Below are positions 1 through 7,886 of a DNA stretch of 64,000 nucleotides, in pieces. This stretch comes from Polynucleobacter sp. MWH-UH25E (GTDB taxonomy: Bacteria > Pseudomonadota > Gammaproteobacteria > Burkholderiales > Burkholderiaceae). A program made the position numbers and the translations under genes. The DNA is taken from the NCBI RefSeq assembly GCF_018687095.1, contig NZ_CP061286.1, positions 1,178,001-1,242,000 of the forward strand, given 5' to 3'. The notes under the pieces are model-generated. The model was not told the DNA's origin, did not search any database, and saw nothing but the letters and a program-made list of their open reading frames with translations. Within the stretch, counting starts at the first letter, position 1. Each line of letters starts with the position of its first letter.

Positions 1-1
1 C

Positions 2-319
2 GTGCTGTATTTATTTTTAACGCATATTGCTGAAATTTTGCTTTGGGGATTTGCGCTTTACAGCTTGAAGTTATTGCCTGCCCTGGGGCAGAGTATTCTC
101 TTTGGTGGTAGTACCTATACCGCGATGGGCTTCATGGAAGACATCTTGCCTGAGGGTTGGAAAATGCTAGCGGTGATTATTGCTTTCTCCGGCATGTTTG
201 CTTTTGCATGGACTGCATCTGTCATGATTGCGATGACGAAAAATTTTCGTCAGGCTTACACCAAGCTTCATATGAAAAAGCTCAATGTTTCTTCTGAAAT
301 CATTGATCGTTTTGAGTAG
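2..319 (+). CDS. Ion-channel-like membrane protein, C-terminal part (cut by window edge)
   Basis: The reading frame is open to the left edge, so only the C-terminal ~105 residues are visible and the apparent GTG at position 2 is probably internal. Two hydrophobic segments (about residues 3-25 and 56-78) flank a short re-entrant-like stretch containing GGSTYTAMGF. That arrangement resembles the membrane-pore-membrane fold of two-TM potassium-channel-type proteins (Ion_trans_2), although the classical TxGYG filter is not intact. The C-terminal tail after the last helix is basic. The stop lies 11 bases before the next gene on the same strand, so the two may be co-transcribed. The channel assignment is inference from topology; a generic membrane protein is the alternative. 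Confidence 0.5.
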   Translation: MLYLFLTHIAEILLWGFALYSLKLLPALGQSILFGGSTYTAMGFMEDILPEGWKMLAVIIAFSGMFAFAWTASVMIAMTKNFRQAYTKLHMKKLNVSSEIIDRFE

Positions 320-330
320 CGCCTATCACA

Positions 331-1548
331 ATGAGTAAAACATGGGATGCCGTCATTATTGGTGGCGGGGCTGCAGGCTTGTTTTGTGCGGGAGTCGCTG
401 GGCAGCTTGGAAAAAAAGTACTGGTGATAGATCATGCATCTGTACTTGGTGAAAAGATTCGTATTAGCGGTGGCGGTCGCTGTAATTTCACAAACATACA
501 TAGTAGTCCGGCTAATTTCTTATCACTTAATCCCCATTTTGTTAAAAGTGCACTAGCAAGATATCCATCTACTGAATTCATCAAGCTGATTCAGTCATAC
601 CGCATTGCTTATCACGAGAAACATCAAGGACAACTCTTTTGCGATGATTCTGCTAAGCAGGTAGTAGAAATGCTCATGTCTGAGTGCGCTCGTGGCAATG
701 TCACCATTCGTCATCCAGCAATCATTGAATCGATTGCCCAAGAGGGAAATCAGTGGCTGATCAACACCAATACGGGGATTGAAAAATCTAAATCAGTCGT
801 CATGGCAACGGGCGGGCTCCCTGTGCCGGCTATTGGAGCTACAGCCTATTCGTTAGATATTGCCAAGCAATTTGGTTTAAATGTCATAGAGCCTCGACCT
901 GCTTTAGTGCCACTGTCATTTACTGCAGATGCCTTTTCGAGTCTGAGTGAGCTTGCTGGGCTGAGCGTCCCCATCGGGATCAGCTCAGGATTAAAGAGCG
1001 CAAGATATGGTGCTTGTCATTTCAACGAAGATATTTTGATAACCCATAAGGGTCTGTCGGGACCTGCAATCTTGCAAGCAAGTAGTTATTGGGCTGAGAG
1101 TGAACCCATCCGAATTGATTGGCTCGCAAATATTGACCAGTCTGGTGCAGTTCGTTGCGATGAGATCTTTAATAATGACGAGCATCGACTAAAGCTAACT
1201 GAAACAATATTGGCCTCTGTATTACCACAGCGTTTAGCTAAAGCCTTTGCAGAACAAAGTAATCTGCATGGGCGAAAGTGGGTGGAGGTTTCTAAAAAAG
1301 ATCGCCAAGTCTTAAAGGAGCTTTTAACAAACTGGTCTGTTAAGCCTGCTGGCACTCTAGGATGGAAAAAGGCAGAGGTAATGTTAGGTGGTGTTAGCAC
1401 CAAGGACCTCGATGGTCAAACCATGATGTCACGCAAACACCAGGGCCTGTATTTTATTGGTGAGTGTGTTGATGTTACCGGGCACTTAGGCGGTCATAAT
1501 TTCCAGTGGGCCTGGGCTAGCGGATTTGCTTGCGCACAAGCCATTTAG
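331..1548 (+). CDS. HI0933/YhiN-family FAD-dependent oxidoreductase
   Basis: This 405-residue flavoprotein opens with the dinucleotide-binding loop GGGAAG (residues 11-16), followed by the family signature GGGRCNFTN (47-55). A C-terminal FAD-contacting segment reads GECVDVTGHLGGHNFQWAW. These features place it in the HI0933-like (YhiN/BaiN) NAD(P)/FAD-dependent oxidoreductase family, and the length is typical. The physiological substrate of most members is unknown; a role in redox metabolism of a small aromatic or alkene compound is only a family-level guess. It starts 11 bases after the channel-like gene and converges on the terC-type gene. Confidence 0.9.
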   Translation: MSKTWDAVIIGGGAAGLFCAGVAGQLGKKVLVIDHASVLGEKIRISGGGRCNFTNIHSSPANFLSLNPHFVKSALARYPSTEFIKLIQSYRIAYHEKHQGQLFCDDSAKQVVEMLMSECARGNVTIRHPAIIESIAQEGNQWLINTNTGIEKSKSVVMATGGLPVPAIGATAYSLDIAKQFGLNVIEPRPALVPLSFTADAFSSLSELAGLSVPIGISSGLKSARYGACHFNEDILITHKGLSGPAILQASSYWAESEPIRIDWLANIDQSGAVRCDEIFNNDEHRLKLTETILASVLPQRLAKAFAEQSNLHGRKWVEVSKKDRQVLKELLTNWSVKPAGTLGWKKAEVMLGGVSTKDLDGQTMMSRKHQGLYFIGECVDVTGHLGGHNFQWAWASGFACAQAI

Positions 1549-1565
1549 CAATACTTTTTGAGCGC

Positions 1566-2333
1566 TTAGTCCTCGGCTTTGCACTTTTTCTTTTCTCTTG
1601 AGCGAATATTCAAGAGTTCAACCACCAGTGAAAAGCCCATTGCCACATAAACATAGCCTTTGGGGATATGCACACCCATGCCTTCGGCTATGAGTACTAC
1701 GCCAACTACCGTCAAAAACGACAAAGCTAGGACCTTAATAGAAGGGTGATGATGCACAAAGTCACCAATCGGCTTGGCTGCAATAAGCATAATTAAGATG
1801 GATGCAATAACAGCAGCAATCATGATGCTGATTTGATCCACCATGCCCACGGCGGTAATCACGCTATCAAGCGAGAAGATGATATCGAGTAAGCCGATTT
1901 GCAAAATAGAACCCACAAATAAACTAAGCATGGATTTATTGATGTTATTCGGACCGTCATTTGAAGCCCCATCCTCTTGCTCTCCCACCTCTACTTCGCT
2001 ATAAATTTCTTTAGAAGCTTTCCAGATGAGGAAGAATCCACCCAGCAACAAGATGAGGTCCCTACCGCTGATTGGGTGACCAGATATGGTCAAGAGTGGC
2101 GCAGTTAAGCTCATTACCCAAGATAAACTCAGCAATAGAAGTATCCGAGTGCCCAGTGCGAATAAAAGACCAAAGCGACGTACTTTTTCACGAATCTCAA
2201 CTGGTAAGCGATTGGCAATGACGCTAATAAAGATAATATTGTCTATGCCAAGAATGATTTCTAATGCTGAAAGTGTGAAAAACGCGATCCAAGTGTTTGG
2301 GTCGCTTAACAAGAGTAGGGCGCTTTCCGTCAT
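1566..2333 (-). CDS. TerC family integral membrane protein
   Basis: The product has about seven hydrophobic segments and the two TerC hallmarks: LEIILGIDNIIFISV near the N-terminus and DIIFSLDSVITAVGM in the middle, each with acidic residues buried in a helix. TerC/YgdQ/YoaE proteins are linked to metal-ion export or metal loading of secreted proteins, particularly manganese. An acidic linker (EVEVGEQEDGASNDG) separates the halves. The ATG at 2333 gives 255 residues; an in-frame TTG at 2345 would add four. The gene is transcribed away from the Bug gene at 2383, with only 50 bases between start codons. The substrate cannot be read from the sequence. Confidence 0.88.
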   Translation of the reverse strand: MTESALLLLSDPNTWIAFFTLSALEIILGIDNIIFISVIANRLPVEIREKVRRFGLLFALGTRILLLLSLSWVMSLTAPLLTISGHPISGRDLILLLGGFFLIWKASKEIYSEVEVGEQEDGASNDGPNNINKSMLSLFVGSILQIGLLDIIFSLDSVITAVGMVDQISIMIAAVIASILIMLIAAKPIGDFVHHHPSIKVLALSFLTVVGVVLIAEGMGVHIPKGYVYVAMGFSLVVELLNIRSREKKKCKAED

Positions 2334-2382
2334 ATTCTCATTCAAAAGTCGTATTAAGATGAAGTGTATCGAACTTAGCTAA

Positions 2383-3372
2383 ATGATCAGGATGATGTTC
2401 AAGCCCACACAAACTATCAGGATATTATTTCTTGCGATTATTCTCTTAATCCCATTCTCTGGGGTCTGGGCTGCCTATCCAGAAAAGCCCATCAAGATCA
2501 TTATTGGTTTTCCAGCGGGTGGGCCATTAGATGCGCATATTCGATTGCTTAGTGACAAGCTGCAATCGATTTTGGGGCAACCGGTGATTGTGGATTACAA
2601 GGCGGGTGCAGGCGGTGCAGTTGGTGCGCAGTTTGTGATGCAATCGCCTGCTGACGGCTATACCGTATTGCTAGCCAATACGGGAACGATGGTAATTAAT
2701 CCGGCAATCTATTCAAAGTCACCTTATGACACTCTGAGAGATTTTCAGCCGATTGCTCGAACAGCTCAACAACCTTTGGCACTGATTGTGAACAAGGATG
2801 TACCTGCAAATTCTCTCAAGGAATTCATTGCCTATGCGAAGGCCAACCCAGGGAAATTAAATTATGGTTCTGCTGGTAATGGTGGTATCTCACACCTAGT
2901 TCCAGAGATGTTAAAAAATGAGACGGGTATTTTCATGGTGCATATTCCATTTAAGGGAAGTGCACCAGCATTTACAGATTTAATCGCAGGACATGTGCAA
3001 TTTATGGCGGAGTCTGTACCCCAGGCTGCGAACTATGCCAAACAAGGCAAGGTAAAAGCTTTGGCTGTAACGAGTGCCAAACGGAATCCTGCCTTACCCA
3101 ATACTCCAACAGTGATGGAGACCGGCGTTGCCAATTTGGAAGTTGTTGGCTTCTATGGAATTCTTGCACCTAAAGGTACACCACCAGAAGTGGTAAGCCA
3201 ACTCAGCCATGCCTTTAAAGAAACTCTAGAGTCTCCTGACATTCAGAAGAAAATGGTTGATCAGGGTGCGGACCCCGCTTATTTAAATCCCGATCAATTT
3301 AGCAAGTACCTTGCTGCTGAAATGCCTAAGTGGGCGAGAGCAGTGAAGCAAGCGGGAGCAAAATTAGATTAA
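2383..3372 (+). CDS. Bug/TctC-family periplasmic substrate-binding protein
   Basis: A hydrophobic signal peptide ending near VWA precedes the mature Bug fold, with the landmarks YPEKPIKIIIGFPAGG, GAGGAVGA and DGYT. Bug proteins are Venus-flytrap receptors that bind carboxylated solutes in the periplasm and pass them to TctAB-type permeases or act as sensors. No TctA or TctB gene is nearby, so this is an orphan receptor whose ligand cannot be inferred. At 329 residues it has normal length. Start choice is uncertain because ATGs occur at 2383, 2392 and 2395 with no clear ribosome-binding site. Its stop overlaps the end of the convergent haemoglobin gene by four bases. Confidence 0.9.
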   Translation: MIRMMFKPTQTIRILFLAIILLIPFSGVWAAYPEKPIKIIIGFPAGGPLDAHIRLLSDKLQSILGQPVIVDYKAGAGGAVGAQFVMQSPADGYTVLLANTGTMVINPAIYSKSPYDTLRDFQPIARTAQQPLALIVNKDVPANSLKEFIAYAKANPGKLNYGSAGNGGISHLVPEMLKNETGIFMVHIPFKGSAPAFTDLIAGHVQFMAESVPQAANYAKQGKVKALAVTSAKRNPALPNTPTVMETGVANLEVVGFYGILAPKGTPPEVVSQLSHAFKETLESPDIQKKMVDQGADPAYLNPDQFSKYLAAEMPKWARAVKQAGAKLD

Positions 3373-3758
3373 GGCGCTTGATTGCGCATCCAGTTTGCGG
3401 TGTTAAAGAACGACTCTTCTAGCTGCTTAGCAATATTGCCTTCGATTCCGCATTCTTCCATTGCGCGATACATGCATGCCAGCCATTGGTCGCGCTCACT
3501 AATGCCAATCTTGAATGGTAGATGTCTTGCCCGAAGCATGGGGTGTCCATACTTCGGTGAGTAAATATCGGGACCTCCCATCCAGCCTGTTAAGAAAAAT
3601 TTGAGCTTTTCTCTTGAGGTGGAAAGGTCTTGGGGGTGCATGGCTCGAATTCCCTGAAATTGAGGTTCCAGTGCCATCAAATCATAAAAACGGTCGACTA
3701 ATTCATCAATTTTGTCGACGCCCCCAATATCCTCGTAAATGCTTCTTCTTGCAGTCAT
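3369..3758 (-). CDS. Group II truncated haemoglobin
   Basis: A 129-residue globin of the 2-on-2 type. The proximal haem ligand is the histidine of ARHLPF (H79, F8 position). Tyr25 in RFYDLM fits the B10 site and Trp92 in QWLACMY fits G8, the combination typical of group II (trHbO). Such proteins bind oxygen, nitric oxide or peroxide in the cytoplasm and are usually linked to nitrosative or oxidative stress protection. The gene stands alone and converges on the Bug gene at 2383 with a four-base overlap. No regulator is adjacent. Confidence 0.92.
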   Translation of the reverse strand: MTARRSIYEDIGGVDKIDELVDRFYDLMALEPQFQGIRAMHPQDLSTSREKLKFFLTGWMGGPDIYSPKYGHPMLRARHLPFKIGISERDQWLACMYRAMEECGIEGNIAKQLEESFFNTANWMRNQAP

Positions 3759-3885
3759 TCTGTCATTTTAATGCCTTAAATTACTAGGATATTAGAGGCA
3801 TTGGCAGCTCGTACATTTCGGTATAGAGTGGAAGTGCAAGCTTTCATAAACCCCCCCCTTAATCATAGGAAGACAGGAGCTAAAA

Positions 3886-4416
3886 ATGGATGCAAAAGAT
3901 TTGCAAAAATGGCAACGTGAAAAAGCCAAAGAGTTGTTTGATTATTCGCACACTCTTTTAGAGGCAGCAAAGAAACTTAGCGATTACCATATGGCGGAAA
4001 TTGAATGGGGTATGAAAAACGCATTGGACAGCGCCAAATCTGCTGCGAAAAATGATTTAAGTAAATTAAAGAGCTTGCAAGAAGAAGCCGCTAAAGAAGC
4101 GGCTAAGCGTGCGGCTGCATATCAGAAGAAAGTAAAAGCAGTATTGAAAGAGTTGGGCGAGGGTGCTGCGGATGAAACCGAAAAGCATTTAGAAAAAGTT
4201 CGCAGCTCCTTGGTTGATTGGCTAGAGGATGCTGAGAGCAAAGTGCCAGTTCATGCTGATAAATTGTCCAAGGTAGTAAATGAAATGTCAGCGGCAGGCC
4301 AGAAAATGTTTAAAGAAGGTCGTCGTATTGTGAATGAAGTAGCTGAAGCTGCTGAAAAGAATATTGACGATATGGTCAAGAAATCATCTGGATCCAAGAA
4401 AAAGACTGATGAATAG
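3886..4416 (+). CDS. Phasin-like protein
   Basis: A 176-residue, strongly helical protein rich in Ala, Lys and Glu, with long amphipathic coiled-coil stretches and a lysine-rich tail ending in KKSSGSKKKTDE. It lacks a signal peptide and cysteines. Composition, size and amphipathic pattern match phasins, which coat polyhydroxyalkanoate granules in Burkholderiales, but the N-terminal phasin motif is not clear-cut. A good ribosome-binding site (AGGAG) sits eight bases before the ATG. A hairpin terminator follows 24 bases after the stop, so the gene is probably monocistronic. A histone-like or other coiled-coil protein remains possible. Confidence 0.6.
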   Translation: MDAKDLQKWQREKAKELFDYSHTLLEAAKKLSDYHMAEIEWGMKNALDSAKSAAKNDLSKLKSLQEEAAKEAAKRAAAYQKKVKAVLKELGEGAADETEKHLEKVRSSLVDWLEDAESKVPVHADKLSKVVNEMSAAGQKMFKEGRRIVNEVAEAAEKNIDDMVKKSSGSKKKTDE

Positions 4417-4440
4417 TTAACTCATCACCTATCAGTCCAG

Positions 4441-4476
4441 CCGCCTCATATGCCATTGGGATTGAGGCGGTTTTTT
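4441..4476 (+). terminator. Rho-independent terminator after the phasin-like gene
   Basis: Arms CCGCCTCA (4441-4448) and TGAGGCGG (4463-4470) form an 8-bp GC-rich stem followed by six Ts. The T run overlaps the end of the convergent small Trp-rich gene. Confidence 0.85.
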
Positions 4477-4708
4477 ATTTCCAGCCCTGCAGCCATTTTT
4501 CGCTATTCATGAGATTGCGCCAAGGGATCTGTCGGGTCTTTTTGCTATAGACAGCTTCGATTTCAACAAACTCAATTTTCTCTTCAGGCGCCTCGGGCAA
4601 GATAACCTTGCTCACCAAAAAATGCTTTTGTTTGGCAACGGGATGAACTGCAGTCCACTTGCTAAGTAGTAGCTTCTTGGGATTAATTTTGTTCGGTGTG
4701 GTGTTCAT
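4475..4708 (-). CDS. Small Trp-rich protein (TIGR02450 family)
   Basis: A 77-residue basic protein beginning with the family-typical NPKKLLLSKWTAVHP and containing KHFLVSKVILPE, then a tryptophan-rich C-terminus (IPWRNLMNSEKWLQGW). This matches the small Trp-rich TIGR02450 family found in many aquatic proteobacteria; its function is unknown. It has no signal peptide or membrane helix. It lies downstream of the small lipoprotein gene on the same strand (18-base gap) and may be co-transcribed with it. Confidence 0.75.
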   Translation of the reverse strand: MNTTPNKINPKKLLLSKWTAVHPVAKQKHFLVSKVILPEAPEEKIEFVEIEAVYSKKTRQIPWRNLMNSEKWLQGWK

Positions 4709-4726
4709 TAAGGTGCATATTCCAAC

Positions 4727-5044
4727 TTATAAGGCTACACATTGGAATTCTTTTCCTTGCTGCACCAGTAAGCCAGTTTTAGGGGAAAAGACGGTGCTGG
4801 ACTTTTCCGTTTGATTTGTGCAGGCCGGATCAAAGAAACTTTGATCCCCTAGGCTACCGCAGTATTTCAATTGAGCCCCTTGAAATTCCATTTGCGCCTT
4901 TCTCAGCACCATGGGAATTTTGGCCTCGTCTGCCGATTGGCAGTTCCAGCTTGTATAGGTCTCACGCTCGCAGGCGGCAAGACTAATCAACATAGCCGTA
5001 CAGCTTAGAAGGCGGGATATAGGGCAAAGTTTCTGATGGGGCAT
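4727..5044 (-). CDS. Small predicted lipoprotein of unknown function
   Basis: The 105-residue product has an N-terminal hydrophobic segment ending in a lipobox (SLAAC, lipidated Cys at residue 25), which predicts a secreted, lipid-anchored protein. The mature part contains further cysteines (in WNCQ, KYCG, PACTN and the C-terminal FQCVAL), enough for two disulfides. I recognise no domain. It is transcribed away from the FAH-family gene at 5171 and lies upstream of the small Trp-rich gene. Confidence 0.6.
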   Translation of the reverse strand: MPHQKLCPISRLLSCTAMLISLAACERETYTSWNCQSADEAKIPMVLRKAQMEFQGAQLKYCGSLGDQSFFDPACTNQTEKSSTVFSPKTGLLVQQGKEFQCVAL

Positions 5045-5170
5045 GGCTCAAGAATAGCCAAGTTTTGGATTTTATGCCCTGGACTTGAGTTTGGTATTAA
5101 TATTTACGGCATATACTTTGTTTTGTAATGAACAAAATCTAAATATAAAAAGCTAAGTAAAGGAGACCTT

Positions 5171-6220
5171 GTGGATACAAATCGTAGAGATGCGCTCAAA
5201 TTAAGTGCAACCGCTGCTTTGAGTGGCATGATCATGACGAATGCGCTTGCTGCCTCAGAAGCTCAGCCACCAATTGTGGTTGAACCCCTCACTGGGAAAG
5301 CAGGCTTTCGGGTTGCGAATTATTTGCCAAAGATGGGTGCTACCTCTCGGTTAGGCTTGGTTACTAATGATGGGTTGGTAATTGATATTCCAGCTGAAGC
5401 AAAGCGTCAAAAGGTGCAACTCTCATTTGATCCAACATCGATGATCTCGCTAGCAGGATCAGGCAATAAAGGTCTTGTAGAGCTTGCCGCGCTTTTCAAG
5501 GGTCGTGGATCAAATCTGCAGAATGTGAATCAAACCATCTTGTTATCGCCTATTCCAAAGCCTCAGGCCAATATTTACTGTGTAGGCTGGAACTACTTGG
5601 ATCACTTTGAAGAGGGCTTAAAACATCGCGCCGATACAGCGGTGAAAGAGTATCCAAAAGTACCAGTGTTCTTTTCCAAAGGCACACAAACAATGAACGG
5701 TCCGTTTGACAGCATTCCCTATGATGCTGGTGTTTCTACAATGATCGATTGGGAAGCTGAGCTAGCAGTTGTGATTGGCAAAAAGGGTAAGAATATTTCT
5801 GAAGAAAACGCAATGGATTATGTGTTTGGTTATTCAGCCTACAACGACACAACAGCGCGTGACATTCAGCAAAAGCGTCATTCAGGTCAGTGGTTTAAAG
5901 GAAAGAGTATTGATGGACATGGACCAATGGGGCCATGGGTGGTTACAGCTGGCGGTGTCAATTTAGATGACACCAGAATTATTTGCAAAGTAAACGGCGT
6001 TGAAAAACAAAATGCGAGTTATAAGCAAATGTATTTCAAGATTCCAACCATCATTTCCGAGTTGTCTCGAGGTCTAACGCTCTTGCCGGGCGATATCATC
6101 GCCACTGGTACGCCATCTGGGGTAGGTGCAGGCAGAACCCCTCAGGAGTTTATGAAGCCCGGTGACATTATGGAAACGAATATCACCGGTATTGGCATCC
6201 TGCGTAACAGGATTGGTTAA
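5171..6220 (+). CDS. Fumarylacetoacetate hydrolase (FAH) family protein with Tat-type signal
   Basis: The N-terminus NRRDALKLSATAALSG followed by a small-residue stretch ending in ALA looks like a twin-arginine signal peptide, predicting export of a folded metalloprotein. From about residue 135 the FAH domain is recognisable: IYCVGWNYLDH, the metal-ligand segment DWEAELAVVIG, and the C-terminal LLPGDIIATGTPSGVGAG. Family members hydrolyse or decarboxylate acylpyruvate-type compounds with a divalent metal. At 349 residues it is longer than cytoplasmic paralogues because of the leader and an N-terminal domain. The start is a GTG with AAGGAG seven bases upstream. The exported location is inference from the leader. 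Confidence 0.85.
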   Translation: MDTNRRDALKLSATAALSGMIMTNALAASEAQPPIVVEPLTGKAGFRVANYLPKMGATSRLGLVTNDGLVIDIPAEAKRQKVQLSFDPTSMISLAGSGNKGLVELAALFKGRGSNLQNVNQTILLSPIPKPQANIYCVGWNYLDHFEEGLKHRADTAVKEYPKVPVFFSKGTQTMNGPFDSIPYDAGVSTMIDWEAELAVVIGKKGKNISEENAMDYVFGYSAYNDTTARDIQQKRHSGQWFKGKSIDGHGPMGPWVVTAGGVNLDDTRIICKVNGVEKQNASYKQMYFKIPTIISELSRGLTLLPGDIIATGTPSGVGAGRTPQEFMKPGDIMETNITGIGILRNRIG

Positions 6221-6250
6221 TACGCATCCAATATATGCGTATGCAAGGAC

Positions 6251-7840
6251 TTAGAGAACCCAGAAGTGATGGGTTCCGTCCTTGCCCAATTGCTCTACCA
6301 AACCAAACTCCCAATCTAAATAAGCCTGCATAGCTGCTGGATCTACGTTAGTGCCTTCATAAGGGCGCTTGTAACGATCAAGAGGTGGCGAGGCAAGATG
6401 ACTCGGACCTTTTTCTAGCTCTAGGCCAGCATTAACCCAAGCAGCGTTACCACTATCAAGAATTAATACCTCGGCATCGGTGAGCGCCTTAAATTCTTGT
6501 GCGGCAAAAATACTCAGTTCGTGTGGAGAGCTAGTTAAAACATAGCGATCCACTTTAGGTAATTTGCTCAAGCCATCCTGAAGTAAAGATCGCAGCGCAT
6601 ACCAGCTACCTGGAATATGCCCCTTGACATAATTTGCATGTGTACTGAAATCCACCACAATCGTATTGCTGTCAGATTTAAGCCAATTAGAAAGAGTTTT
6701 TGCATCTACGTTTGCTACCTGAGGTAGTTGAGGCAAGGGCGCCTTCCATGCGCCTTGCTCGGTTAGATCGGATGGTTTGATGTCGTCTAACACATACACT
6801 TCCCAAGCCATTTGCGCTAACCAAGAGGCTGGCATATTTGCGCGTACGCTACCACCGCTAGGGTCTACGAGAACAATGCGGGCACCTCTAACAGGTGCAA
6901 CCATTTCAGTTTCTTGAACGAGCTGACCACCCGGTACGGAGCGAAAGCCAGGAAGGTGGCTGCGTTCATATTCTTCGGGAGTGCGGGTGTCAAAGAAGTA
7001 AGTTGTCCTATCCGACTGCTTCATCCAGTCGCGAACATTTTCCAGATTCGCACGCTTCACGCCAGCGCGGTCAGCAACATCGCGAGCACGCTTAGCTGCC
7101 TCATTGGTAGTGCTCTCACTAACTTCCTTGAACTTGCGACTTTGGCCTTTATCCAGTTCCTGTCCCGCAAGAGTCCAGCCAATCGTGCCATTGCGCAAAG
7201 CGTTAACTTCATTTGGAATGCCAGCATTAATCAATGATTGAGTACCAATGATGCTGCGAGTTCTACCGGCGCAATTGACGATTACTTTTGTCTTGGGGTT
7301 GGGTGCTAGTTCAGGTAAACGCAAGACTAGCTCAGCACCAGGAACGCTGATGCCAGTCGGAATGCTCATGGTGTTGTATTCGTCAAAGCGGCGCACATCA
7401 ACGACAACCACATCTTCTTTGTTGTCTAGTAGTTGCTTAACTTCTTGGGCGGATAGCGAGGGGGTGTGGCGTTTTGATTCCACAAGCTCACCAAAGGATT
7501 TGCTGGGCACATTTACGTCTATAAATATCTCTCCACCAGCATCCTTCCACCCCTGAACGCCACCTTCAAATACTGAAACGTCAGCAAAGCCAAGATCGAT
7601 CAATCTTTTTGCTGCTAATTCAGCATACCCCTCACCATCATCTAGCGTGACAACGGGGACATTTTTCTTGGGAAGCTTTGCAAAAGCATCTATTTCAATA
7701 CGAGAGAGAGGTAAGTTGGCCGCAAAAAGGGGATGCTTGCGCGCATGAGGATCCTCTTCTCTAACGTCTAAAAATGCAATTTCCTCTTTGTTTAAAAGTT
7801 TATTGCGAACAAAGGAGTAGTTTTTTGTTGAAATGCTCAT
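6251..7840 (-). CDS. Four-domain rhodanese (sulfurtransferase-like) protein
   Basis: Four rhodanese-like domains can be traced over 529 residues, starting at about 1, 130, 270 and 380. Only domain 2 has a catalytic loop with cysteine (NCAGRTR, Cys190), and this is the only cysteine in the protein. The equivalent loops elsewhere read LDDGEG, VDPSGGS and LTSSPHE, so those domains are presumably structural or ligand-binding. No signal peptide is visible, suggesting a cytoplasmic enzyme that carries a persulfide. It follows a Bug receptor gene on the same strand with a 46-base gap, so the two are probably co-transcribed. The donor and acceptor are unknown. Confidence 0.9.
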   Translation of the reverse strand: MSISTKNYSFVRNKLLNKEEIAFLDVREEDPHARKHPLFAANLPLSRIEIDAFAKLPKKNVPVVTLDDGEGYAELAAKRLIDLGFADVSVFEGGVQGWKDAGGEIFIDVNVPSKSFGELVESKRHTPSLSAQEVKQLLDNKEDVVVVDVRRFDEYNTMSIPTGISVPGAELVLRLPELAPNPKTKVIVNCAGRTRSIIGTQSLINAGIPNEVNALRNGTIGWTLAGQELDKGQSRKFKEVSESTTNEAAKRARDVADRAGVKRANLENVRDWMKQSDRTTYFFDTRTPEEYERSHLPGFRSVPGGQLVQETEMVAPVRGARIVLVDPSGGSVRANMPASWLAQMAWEVYVLDDIKPSDLTEQGAWKAPLPQLPQVANVDAKTLSNWLKSDSNTIVVDFSTHANYVKGHIPGSWYALRSLLQDGLSKLPKVDRYVLTSSPHELSIFAAQEFKALTDAEVLILDSGNAAWVNAGLELEKGPSHLASPPLDRYKRPYEGTNVDPAAMQAYLDWEFGLVEQLGKDGTHHFWVL

Positions 7841-7886
7841 TTATATTTTGCGTCTCTTATTTTGTTTTATGTTCTATCAAATGTTT

